This document shows, one piece after another, positions 51,771 through 61,300 of a stretch of 64,000 nt of DNA. Position 1 is the stretch's first letter; each line of letters starts with the position of its first letter. A program made the translations under genes and the position numbers. Source of the DNA: Prunella strophiata (taxonomy: Eukaryota > Chordata > Aves > Passeriformes > Prunellidae); assembly GCA_036583965.1 (NCBI GenBank), contig JAZBQD010000019.1, positions 15,019,585-15,083,584 of the forward strand. The letters run 5' to 3'. The notes below the pieces were generated by a model. It did not search any database. It saw only the letters and a list, made by a program, of their open reading frames with translations, and was not told the DNA's origin.

Positions 51771-51989
51771 CGGCATTAAGCAGGCGCTGCTCTGCATGCA
51801 GCGTGACCGGCTGCACTCAGGGAATTACTGCCCAAAAAACCCCAACAAACCGAAAATACCTCTCCAAGCCCACCCACAAACAAACAAAAATTAAAGAAAA
51901 CTCTCAAAACATCAACAGAAAAAAAAAATCCCAGATCTAACAAAAAACTCGCGGAACCCTCTGTCAAATAGTTTCACTTTCCGTCAAAT

Positions 51990-52345
51990 TTGAAAAACTT
52001 GCACGAAGTTCAGGTCTAAATGCCAAAGGCGTAAAGAAATGGTTAGGCAGATAAATTGAAGTAAAAACCGATGCAGCTAATTAATCACATTGCGATGTAT
52101 CAATAAAGCGAGAATTTAGTTTTGGCATTCTTTTTTTTTAACGCTTATACAACTCTTTCGCTATAAATACGTTTCAGATCATTCTCAGGTGCGGTTTTAA
52201 ATCCTGGAAGATCGAGGAAAGGAATGCTAAAGATAAAGTGCGAGTAAGCGCTAACGAGGATATTCTTTGTTGAGGAAAAATAATGTGCTCCTCGTAAACG
52301 GACTCTAATGGCTTGTTTTCATTTCATGCGTACAATTTCCTACCT
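51990..52345. promoter_or_regulatory. Candidate conserved non-coding block upstream of GSC
   Basis: AT-rich sequence that retains CpGs and carries homeodomain-type motifs (GCTAATTAATCACATTGCG, CAATAAAGCGAG). It lies between the CpG islands and the promoter. The composition suggests selection on non-coding sequence, but without an alignment this is only a suggestion. Confidence 0.25.
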
Positions 52346-52741
52346 TCTTTGATGGAGAGTTGATGGGGTAAATAGTCTAATCTTATTCAGTTCACCTCCT
52401 GCGGATTCCCAGGGACAGTCGTGACAGACGAAGTATTCTGCAAATCACAAGAGCCAGCTACCAGGAGAGCCAAACCTCTTAATAGGAAGAGTTTTAGGGA
52501 TTTAAAATTTGTCCATTTAAAAATTCACGGAACATGCAAAATATAAAGTTCTCTGTATCATTGCAACTTTATGGGCTTTGTTTTCTAAACTAGATTAAAA
52601 AGAAAAGAATAAGCACCAAGATAGATCAGAAGCAAATCGGAATACCTACCACACCCGGGGATTTGAGATGGCACTGGTCTTTAACGTTTGCGTCTCTTGG
52701 CTTGGTTTAAAAATAAAAAGTGATACCTGTGTGAATCTGTT

Positions 52742-52787
52742 AAAAAAGAAAAAAGAAAAAAAGAAAAAAAAGAAAAAGAAAGAAAAC
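52742..52787 (+). repeat. A/G-rich simple repeat
   Basis: A run of A tracts separated by single G residues (GAAAAAAG-type) over about 46 bp, followed by GAGAGAGAG. It is low-complexity sequence with no further feature seen. Confidence 0.9.
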
Positions 52788-53269
52788 TGAGAGAGAGAAG
52801 TTTACAATATTCATGTGTCCTTGTTCCGCCAGGTGACCTAGGAAAATAATTAAAAAAAAAAAAAAATTAGTTCAGTTACTCAGTGAAGACGTTGTTGCTT
52901 CACTGCATAAACCTTAAATCAGAGACACACATACTTTCAATGCCCGTTCAGTCCTCCGAACCGGGGACGCAAAATTCAAATCCTGCTACAGAAACACTTG
53001 GAGTGGGGGGGCGTTGCATGTTTATGTGGCAGTTTATTTTTTTTAAAAGTGCTTCTTAAGCAGTTCGGAAGCATAAATAATGAATCTGAGCCTTAGACAG
53101 AGGAAATCGCACCCACTAATGTGAACTAACACGACCAAAGTAGGCGCATAATAGACAAGACTAGGAGCTGCTAACCACTTCTACACAATGGCATTAATAA
53201 GATTAACCTGGGCAATTAGCCGGTGCAGCAGAGATCAAGCCTAAATCTGGGGCCTTTCTAAAAAGCCCA

Positions 53270-53340
53270 CTAATGGAAAGGATTACGTTAATTTCATTAA
53301 TTCTCAATACACAGACTCGGGCTGCTTTCACTCCTTTGTG
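53270..53340 (+). promoter_or_regulatory. Activin/Nodal-type response module of the GSC promoter
   Basis: Four kinds of site cluster about 140-210 bp upstream of the inferred start. GGATTA (53280-53285) is a K50 homeodomain site of the type bound by Gsc and Otx. TAATTTCATTA (53289-53299) is a paired-type P3 site. AATACACA (53306-53313) is the reverse complement of TGTGTATT and fits the FoxH1 consensus. The overlapping CAGAC (53312-53316) is a SMAD half-site. CTTTGTG at 53334 is a partial TCF match. Vertebrate gsc promoters are known to respond to activin/Nodal through FoxH1 with SMADs and through paired-type factors, and Gsc represses its own promoter. The spacing resembles the distal element described in Xenopus. 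Assignment is by motif only. Confidence 0.65.
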
Positions 53341-53436
53341 TAACCCCCACCTCTTCCCCACCAAAAAAGGGGAGAAAAAAAAAATCAAATCTGGTTTTGT
53401 TTGTCATCTGCATATTACCAGGAACTAAATCCAGGA

Positions 53437-53444
53437 TGACGTCG
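53437..53444 (+). promoter_or_regulatory. CRE-like site next to the TATA box
   Basis: TGACGTCG matches the ATF/CREB core TGACGTC and ends 6 bp before the TATA box. It is plausibly a basal promoter element. The eighth base departs from the full palindrome TGACGTCA. Confidence 0.5.
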
Positions 53445-53450
53445 CCTGGG

Positions 53451-53458
53451 TATAAAAA
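53451..53458 (+). promoter_or_regulatory. GSC TATA box
   Basis: TATAAAAA in an otherwise GC-rising context. Transcription should start about 25-32 bp downstream, near 53478-53485, giving a 5' UTR of roughly 320 nt. No better TATA motif lies between here and the start codon. Confidence 0.8.
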
Positions 53459-53479
53459 AGGGAAGAGGTTCAGATGGAT

Positions 53480-53802
53480 TATACTCCGAGCAGCCCTCTG
53501 GGTTGAGATCAGTAAACAGGCGAGAGTTGAGGGGGGAAAGTTCCAGGGGTGGATCCTGCGCACACGCACACACACCGCACACGCGCGCACGGACACACAC
53601 GCACACTCTGCCCGCAAGCTGCCCTCGGAAAAGGCTCTTTTCTTTTCGCTCCGATCCCTTTTTAAAATTTATCCGAAAAGTTTCGATTTCGTGTCCTTCC
53701 AGCCTCTTCCCCCCCTCCCCAGCCACCACCTACCCTCCCTCCCGCCCTCCTCCCTCCCTCCCCCGGCCGGTCCCCGCCGCCCTGCCCCGCACGGTTTGGG
53801 GC
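53480..53802 (+). other. GSC 5' UTR (inferred)
   Basis: The start is inferred from the TATA box. The leader contains an ACAC/GCGC-rich stretch (about 53560-53605), a pyrimidine-rich CCCTCC stretch (about 53700-53765), and no splice acceptor that would require an upstream exon. The coding frame stays open backwards through the whole leader to a TGA at 53437-53439, but there is no in-frame ATG before 53803. Confidence 0.65.
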
Positions 53803-54133
53803 ATGCCTGTGAGCATGTTCAGCATCGACAATATCCTGGCGGCCAGACCTCGCTGCAAGGACTCGGTGCTGCTGCCCCCGAGCGCCGCGCCCGTCGTCTT
53901 CCCCAGCCTCCACGGGGACTCGCTCTACGGCAGCGCCTCCGACTACGGCGGATTTTACTCGCGGGCGGTGGCTCCCGCCTCCGCGCTGCCGCCGGCCGTC
54001 ACTGGATCTCGGCTCGGCTACAACAACTACTACTACGGGCAGCTGCATGTGCCGGCGTCCCCCGTGGGCCCTTCGTGCTGCGGGGCCGTGCCGCCCCTGG
54101 GCGCCCAGCAGTGCTCCTGCGTCCCCCCCGCAG
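53803..54133 (+). other. GSC: GSC coding exon 1
   Basis: 331 nt encode residues 1-110 plus the first base of codon 111. The exon carries the eh1 repressor motif and the low-complexity Tyr/Pro/Ser region. The donor is CAG|GTAAGG, a strong consensus, and the phase is 1. The context of the ATG (GGC-ATG-C) has a purine at -3. Confidence 0.95.
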
Positions 54134-55147
54134 GTAAGGCGGCCCCGCTGGGACGGGCGGACGGGCCCCTTTGTTCCCGAGCCGCGGGGCCGGAGCGGGT
54201 GGCCGGAGCTGGCGGCCCGCAGGAGAGCGGGGGGGCGGCGGGAGGGGACATTTTCGGGACGGGACGGGACAGGGATGGGGGGAAGCAGCGATCTCATGCA
54301 AAGCCTATCGTCGACTCGTCTGTCTGTCCGTAGGTTACGAGGGCACTGGGTCAGTCCTGATGTCCCCTGTTCCCCATCAGATGTTGCCCTACATGAACGT
54401 GGGCACTTTGTCCCGGACGGAGCTGCAGTTACTGAACCAGCTGCACTGCAGGCGAAAAAGACGGCACCGGACTATCTTCACTGACGAGCAGCTGGAAGCG
54501 CTGGAAAACCTCTTCCAGGAAACGAAATACCCAGACGTGGGCACGAGGGAACAGCTGGCCAGAAGGGTGCACTTAAGAGAGGAAAAAGTGGAGGTACTTT
54601 GCTTTCTTTTTCCTTCTTCACCCCTCTCCCATTCGCACTCTAACGCGCACGAACCGGATGCATCGCGGTGCGGCTCCAGCCCGGCTCTGCCAGCGGAGGG
54701 AGAGCGACCGCTCTGCGGGCGCAGAGGGAAAGTTTTTTATTATTTCCAAGTGCCCTTCCTTGGGGCGGCCGGCCGAGCCTGTCACAGGGCTGTGAGGGAT
54801 TGTCGGCTGTGCCTCCTGAAGGCAACCGGCCGGTTCCCCCGCCTCCCTCCGTCCGTCCGTCCGTCCGTCCGTCCGAGCGCGGCCGCCGCACACCGGCCCC
54901 GGCAGGGCTCCTGCGGGGCTGAGGTCAACGGCGGGTTTGCATAGTTTGATTTTAATTTTTTCTCCTCTAATTATTTAATTTCTTGACGTAACAGGTTTGG
55001 TTCAAAAATCGCCGGGCGAAGTGGAGGAGGCAAAAGCGATCGTCTTCGGAGGAATCAGAAAACGCACAAAAGTGGAATAAAGCGTCTAAAACGTCACCGG
55101 AGAAGAGACAAGAGGACGGGAAAAGTGACTTGGACTCTGACAGCTGA
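53803..55147 (+). CDS. GSC: Goosecoid homeobox protein, complete three-exon gene
   Basis: The CDS joins 53803-54133, 54334-54593 and 54995-55147 and encodes 247 residues, similar in length to other vertebrate goosecoid proteins. GSC is a nuclear K50 paired-like homeodomain factor of the Spemann organizer, node and prechordal mesendoderm, later in neural crest-derived face and limb. It mainly represses targets. Residues 6-12 (FSIDNIL) are the eh1/GEH motif that recruits Groucho/TLE. Residues 31-100 are rich in Pro, Ser, Ala, Gly and Tyr (NNYYYG). The homeodomain spans about 152-211, with R5 (156), W48 (199), F49 (200), K50 (201) and N51 (202); K50 gives preference for TAATCC. An acidic/serine tail ends DLDSDS. 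The start is the first in-frame ATG, followed directly by the conserved N-terminus, and is preceded by a TATA box. Introns are GT-AG, phase 1 and phase 0. Homeodomain position 37 is Arg where I recall Lys in other vertebrates. No frameshift or stop is seen. Confidence 0.98.
54134..54333 (+). other. GSC intron 1
   Basis: A 200-bp GT-AG intron, phase 1, GC-rich with tandem GGGAC motifs near 54255. The acceptor is TGTCTGTCCGTAG|GTTACG with a moderate pyrimidine tract. Its short length fits the compact GSC structure in vertebrates. Confidence 0.93.
54334..54593 (+). other. GSC: GSC coding exon 2
   Basis: 260 nt complete codon 111 and encode residues 112-197, beginning GYEGTG and ending EEKVE. 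The exon contains the linker and about the first 46 residues of the homeodomain (helices 1 and 2 and the start of helix 3). The donor is GAG|GTACTT, in phase 0. Confidence 0.95.
54594..54994 (+). other. GSC intron 2, interrupting the homeodomain
   Basis: A 401-bp GT-AG intron in phase 0 that falls between homeodomain residues 46 and 47. This is a common intron position in paired-class homeobox genes. The acceptor is TTGACGTAACAG|GTTTGG. A (TCCG)7 microsatellite lies inside it. Confidence 0.93.
54848..54875 (+). repeat. (TCCG)7 microsatellite in GSC intron 2
   Basis: Seven perfect TCCG units. Each unit holds a CpG, so the tract is unusually CpG-dense for a tetranucleotide repeat. It lies about 120 bp before the acceptor of exon 3. 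Confidence 0.95.
54995..55147 (+). other. GSC: GSC coding exon 3
   Basis: 153 nt including the TGA stop encode residues 198-247: the DNA-recognition helix ([12 protein letters not shown]), a basic segment (QKR), a serine/glutamate stretch and the acidic tail ending SDLDSDS. The recognition helix keeps Lys at position 50 and Asn at 51. Confidence 0.95.
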
Positions 55148-55310
55148 TACTTCTAAGTGGGGGGGACATTTTCCGTGGACTGTCGGATACGCTCCAGAGG
55201 ATGCTACTAATCTTGCACAAGATCTGCCTTGTTGGAGGGGGAAAATATCTGTATATAATGTACAATGCCCCGAGCTAATTCCGTGTAAATAAAAATGTGT
55301 TGCGGAGGTG
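55148..55310 (+). other. GSC 3' UTR (inferred)
   Basis: A short 3' UTR of about 160 nt runs from the stop to the expected cleavage site, 10-25 nt after AATAAA. No stop-codon-proximal repeats are seen. The short, AT-rich tail (CTGTATATAATGTACAATG) just before the signal could hold Pumilio-like elements (TGTATATA at 55250). Confidence 0.7.
55288..55293 (+). terminator. GSC polyadenylation signal
   Basis: A canonical AATAAA hexamer 141 nt after the stop codon. It is followed by a GT-rich stretch (ATGTGTTGCGGAGGTGTTGC), which is the expected downstream cleavage-stimulation element. No other hexamer is needed to explain the 3' end. Confidence 0.88.
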
Positions 55311-55319
55311 TTGCACAGG

Positions 55320-58300
55320 TAGACGGCGGCGCGTTTGTTCACTCTGCGCCGCGGGGAGAGGGACAAGGGAGCGGGGAGGGTGCCCAGCTGCCCGGGGCTG
55401 GTTCCGTGTCCAGCGGGGCGGTGGCACCGTGCCCGCGGAGCGATGCTGGGTCTCGCAGCCGGGGGGAAGCGGCCGAGGCCCGGCCGGGCAGCCCGGTCCG
55501 AGCCCGAGGAGGCCGGGAGCGAACCCCGCTGCTCCTCCCGGGCTGTCCGCCGGCAGTCCGGCCCCGAGCGCCGCTCCCGTCCCGGAGCGCTGCGCCTCCC
55601 CCGCCCGGCCCGCCGGCGACCATGCCCTTGGGAAACACCCGCAGGCGAAACAAACCCGGCCCCACGCTTGTTAACTCTGTCCCGTCCCCCTGCGCTTTCC
55701 CTATCTCCCTTGAGCCTCTTTAAGTTTCCAAAGAGTTTGTCTTTGACTCTCGTTTAGAAAAGCCATCTCTCTTCGGCGGTGTTTAAAGTTGTTGTTAATA
55801 AATTTTAGACATTATCAGATTAATTACGCGTAAGGGGAGTACGAGCCCTTGTGTGCTGCTTTTTTCTGGTGTTTCAGAGGAAGTTACTAATGGAAGTTTT
55901 CTCCCCTTTGAGGCAGCACCTTTGCAATTACGAAAGCAGTGACAGCCTGGTCTCGTTTTACTCTTCCCTCTGCCAGGGCCTCGTAGTAGAGTCGTCTATT
56001 CCCCCTTTAAAATTCACGTTCGTTTTCCTTTTGCTTTTTTCCCCTGTGACTCTGCCAGCTCAGAGCTTATTTCAGAGAGGAACCACGGCGGCTTCCCCAT
56101 GGTGTTGTATTCAGGAAGACCCTTCTCTCCCGCTGCTTAAAAGACTGTTCATAAAGTTAAAACAAATAACCTGAAAGTGTAAAGCCAATTCAGACGGTCT
56201 CTGACCCGAAAACTTCATGCTGTGCCTTTCATTCAAAGTTAAGTGGTAGTGAGCTGATTTTTCTTAATTACGGCCAATGCCTAAACTCACCTGTATCTAT
56301 AAATCTCACCTGGTTTAGACAAATTGATTTTTCAAATATGCTCACCATTACTTGCAGTGACATGAGCAAGGGTCAGCTGCTGTGTTGCTTGCCTTTCTCC
56401 TATTTTTGTGATACATCCAGGTTTTTATGGGTGTTGTAACGTGGTGCATACTGCAGGTGTTAGTGTGATGGAGCCAGTCTTAGTACCTGTCTGCTCAGGT
56501 AGTTTTTTAATGTCAATGTTTCCACATAGATGTGGTATTGCTTTCTGAGCGACCTCTCACCACATCACGATGTAGGAACAGCTGCTGTGGAAGCAGTTCA
56601 GTGTGATTTTGTGTGAGCCAGTCCTTTAGGGGGCTAAGAGTTTCACAGCTACTGCTGTCTTGAAGAGAAGAAATTTAGCCTCTTGTTCCTCAGTGCAGCA
56701 GAGGAGGAAGGGTAAAAGTAAATGGATTCTTCTTTTTGGATACATGGGATGGTTTGGCTTTATGGAGCTATTGCATTTTGGAGATTCTACCCTGTTGCTG
56801 TGGATGAATATTTGACCTCTGTAAATTATATTGAATTACAACACAACAGCACTAAAAATTAGTTCTTAAATTGCTGAAAATTAGATTTGAAGTGTTTTGT
56901 TGTTATATGCAGGAAGTCTCACTGAGTGGATTTTTAATGTCATCACCTCTGTATTTGGTCACTGTTAGGTTTTAAAATGCATACTTAATTTGCAAATAAA
57001 AGCCAGGTCTAAGGATAACATTGCCCAAGACTTTACAAATGCTTATATATTTGTGTTACTTCCACATGTAAATATCCCTACTGCCACAATAGGAGCTTGG
57101 TAAGTTTTTGTTTTGCTTTTTTTTTTTTTTTTTTTTTGTGTGGGGGTGATAATTTTGGAAGTCACTGTTAAAGATTTTAGCTTGCATAGTTGAGTGTGGG
57201 AGTTAAACTAGATCTGGGTTTGTAAGATGTGGGATTTAAAAATATTTTTGATTACCAACAGGAGTTACTTAAAGTTGCAGTACATATCTTTAAAGAAAGT
57301 TAGACTTTTCCAATGGGAGCAATGGTTCCAGTTGTGACCCACGGAAGCTCCAGGTCCCCAAACATGCCAGTTAATGGATTTATTGAGAACTGTTTGTTCT
57401 GTGGAAGCATGGGATGTGATGTAAGAATCAAAACTTTGTATTCCAAGACACAGTCTCTATCCATGGAATTGTGATTGAATCACCTCTGATTTCTTTAAAA
57501 TCACATTGTACCTTTGTCTGTGTTAACTTTTGAGTTTTCTATAAACTCTTTATTACAATAAGCTTGATCTTGCAGTCACAGGAATCTGTTGCTATTACTA
57601 CATGTAGGTGTAGATCTACTGAAGTTAACAATGACTTTAAAATCTAATTGAAAAGCAATTTAATCTTGACCTAAAAGCTTAACCTTACTTACTAAAAATG
57701 GCATTTATGCCATTAATAGGAGTAGCTGTCTCATTCTTTTTCTCACTGGTGTTTGTTGAAAACCTAAAGGTTTTAACCTATCTTTTTAGCCTACAAAATG
57801 AGATTCTGTGCTGTATGGAAGTCTGATAGTGGAAAAGTAGTGAGAAGCTTGCATGAAAAGGATCAAGAAAGTTGAAAACTAAATTATTGAAAACATGAGG
57901 GGGACTGTAATAAGAAGATCTCTCATTCACTTGTGCTCTTTTGTTGGCATATTCCATTTCTAGATGTCTGTCTGGATTTTTATTTTAGGAGGATTCCTAC
58001 ATGCCAAAATGCAAATGCCACGTAGCAGCTTTCATTATTTTCTCTTTCTGTTCATGCAGTAGGAACAAATCAAAGCAAGGGACCTGAATATGTGCTATGT
58101 TCCATCATGTTCACTTCTAACAAAGGGGCTTTGAAAGAGTTGTTTGTGGTTCTGTTTGTTAACACTTGTCTAAAAAGGAGACCAAAAGAGACATTTTGAA
58201 AAAAATTATTTGGTCATTTTTTTCTGTATCTCCTCCAGTTCAACTTACAACCTTGTATCCTGGGCAAACATTCCCAGAAGATTGGATGGGACTGAAATGT

Positions 58301-61300
58301 GCTGCATTGTTCATGGTACTGAGACACTGTCTGGGTTTTGCAACTTGAGTTCTTGCTGTCTTACTGATTCTCTATTAAATGCTGGACTTCTTTCTTTCTT
58401 TCTAAATTTCTGTCTGTAGAATGAATAATATTCCTCTCAGATCTCACAAGGGAGTTAGGTTGAGTGGGGGATTATAAGAAGAAACGTAAGCTACTTTGGA
58501 GGTTCACCACCTTAGTGCAGACTTATTCCAGCTAATGCTGTGCATTATAGGAGTAATAACTAAATAATTATACAAAAGGAGCATACACTAAATAAATCTC
58601 TCTGACACCAAGCTGGCTTAGGTTACAAAATTCTGTTGCAAGGGAATTGTAGGGAGAGCAATGTGTAGTAAGGGTCCAATGAAGAAGTTTTCTTCTGTAT
58701 AGAGGCAGACTTAGTAATCTGATGTGCTGTCTTCATTGTGCCATCTGCCTTTAGATAGCAGAAATTTATATTTCTATTAATAATCTATTTACCATATTTA
58801 TTTCTGTAGTTCTTGTTTTAATGAGTAATGCTGGAAAGCAGAGGTCAGATTTTTTTTGCTTGACGTGAAGTGATTTATTATCAGCTGAGAATCTGGACTT
58901 TTTTTAACTTTCAGTTTTACTAATACTTGAATGAACTGTTTTTGAGCTTTACTATAATGGGATCCTGGGAATATAAACCATGCAAACTCTTTCTTACACA
59001 TGACTTGTGAAGCAAACATTTGGATTAGTGGAAGTTATAAAAAAATGCAACATTAAGGTGAGTTCATATTTTTTGTGCTCCATCTGTATTTATTGGTTCT
59101 CTGGGATTAAACACTGTGGAGCACAAAGGAACAAAATCCTAAAGAGTTCTTGTTTTGTATTTTGACTCCCTAGGGTTTTATTCCATTTATACTTTATGCT
59201 TTCCTTCTTCAGAGACCTGGTGAGCCTGGACTCAACCTGGACAGAAAAGTTTAGTCAAATTACCCAGTTTTTCTGGAGTTGCCACTTGCCCTGAATTGAT
59301 TGGAGTCTATTACACAAAGGTAACAGTTATAGCTACAAGGTGTTGGATTGTAAGAAATTAATGCAATTTTAAAGTGGCAAATCTCTGTAAAGTATCTGAC
59401 AACTTTAAATACGGAAACCTGTATCTGGAAAATTCAAATTTAAAAGTAAAAACAAAAAGAAATCATACTTCTTACATTTTTGTATTCAGGATAGATTAGA
59501 TGTCTACAGACAGATACATATGTACGTATGTGTCTTCTTCAACAGGCTGCCTGCAGAGCTTCTTCTCCCCTTGCTGTCCTGAGTGGGTGCATCTGTGGGC
59601 ATGGCAGATGTAGTATGTACTATTCCTAAATAGTAAAAAAAAGCCCAAGGAATGGAGATGCAGATCCTGATGGTGTCAGTTCAGTGATTTGGTTTGTAGG
59701 GAATCATCACAGACTGAGCTGCCAGCTGCAGTGCTGGAATGAGCTGCTGAGCACAAGGATGAGAACATCTGAGGCTGGCATCCCTCTTGACTCCAAGGTG
59801 GTACAAGTGTAGAACCTGAGCATAACTGTATTTATTTCCTTATTTGGGGATTTTGGCAAACTGTCAAAGAGCTTAGCTGTGAATTTTCAGAGTGATCCCG
59901 AGGTGGGAAACTACTGTTTCTCCATTGTGCTGCTGGAAGTGCTGAGGTACCTCTTTCTCTAGGGGACACACAAGAAGTCTGTGGCACAGTGTGGGGAAGC
60001 AGAAGTGATGACATTTTTTCACTGGTAGATTTTAATGCCATCACCATGTTTTCCTGTTATCCTGCTGCAAATTTGACTTTTCTGGTGAAAATAAGGCCTT
60101 TGTGGTTGATGTAATTATATATATAATTTCACTTGGTTCATAAACAAATTACAGGTATTTTTTGCTATGTCCATGAACCCAAATTGAAGGTTAAATTAAT
60201 GGAAGATGAGTGAATAAAGGTACAATATGGTTTGGGTGTATGAAAGACATATTTTTAAAAGCCACAAAATCAGAGACCTAACCTACTTTGTTTGCACACC
60301 CAAAAACTCTTGCTGAGTGTTGCATGTGCAAGGAATGCAGTGCCAGCAGAGAACAAGTAACTTTCATTGGAAATAGAAATGGAAAAGAGTTATTTTTATG
60401 CCAATTTTTACCCCACAGTGGATAATTACAGCCAAGTTGTAAACCCCTTAAAAGCAATAAGGCACCAGTATAATGAAACACATAACTGAAATTTACTGTA
60501 CTTGTGTAGATTGCAAGCTTACTTTTGAATATTTAGTGTTCAATTTCTTAAATCTGTAGTGTTCACAGAGGGCTTATAAGTGCTAGAATTTTGATTAACT
60601 GTCTCAAATAAACTACTGCTATTGTTATCACTATAAATCTCCCTAACCTAAGAACCTCAGGGAGACTGATATTTTCTGTGGAAACTGTAATGATTTAAAA
60701 GGGCATGAACCCAACACCCTTTATTTGGAGCTTCCTGGCATTATACAGAAAGTCTCAGGCTTTATTTACATCAATTATTAGGTCTTATTTGTTTAATATT
60801 ACTTTTTCAGTCAGTTTTATACTGTGTTTATCATGCACAATTTTAGAACATACTAGGTTTTTTTCAGTTGGCCCTAATGATATAGAGACAGCTCTTCTCA
60901 GTGAAACTTGCTTGCTTCAGACTCCTTAACCTGGTTGAAAGGATGATGTGGAAGCCTGACCCAAAACCTTTGTGAATTAATGAGAAACTTTTTTTTAAAG
61001 CTGATAATATTTTTCACTGCCACCAATGGATGTGGTTACTCTGCAAGGTGACCAGTGAAGAGAGGTCAAAAGGGACAGTGATTATGGGACAGAACCATAC
61101 AGGAAGGGATCATTAGAAATCCCAGGGGAGCTTTCTCTCCTCAACATTCTGTAACTGTCCTGCTCCAACTTGTTCAGCTGAAGTGGCCCTTCCCACCTTT
61201 GTACAGGTGCAGTTCTAAAGGTAGGAGTGTGTTTCTGTCACTAAAGTCACTGCACTCAGTACTGCTGTTGATGGAATAAGCTTACCCCTGTATCTGGATT

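Larger units (their letters stand above)
53540..55650. other. CpG island covering GSC
   Basis: GC and CpG density are high from the 5' UTR through exon 1, intron 1 and most of intron 2. They fall in the third exon and 3' UTR and rise again at about 55320-55640, beyond the poly(A) signal. Gene-wide islands of this kind are typical of Polycomb-regulated developmental homeobox genes. Long open frames in other phases and on the minus strand are by-products of this composition. Confidence 0.75.

Noticed and set aside
51301..51894. 197-codon plus-strand open frame
   Set aside because: It lies across a CpG island, with equally open frames in other phases and on the minus strand. It is Pro/Arg/Gly/Ala-rich and has no known motif.
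53397..54137. 246-codon plus-strand frame overlapping GSC exon 1
   Set aside because: It is the wrong phase of the GSC leader and exon 1. It begins upstream of the TATA box and is a shadow of the CpG-rich gene.
53662..54297. 211-codon minus-strand frame antisense to GSC exon 1
   Set aside because: It is an antisense shadow of GC-rich coding sequence with no recognisable protein features.
54171..54944. 257-codon uninterrupted frame reading through both GSC introns
   Set aside because: It contains the genuine exon 2 residues, but both sides are introns with good GT-AG boundaries. The full homeodomain needs splicing into exon 3.
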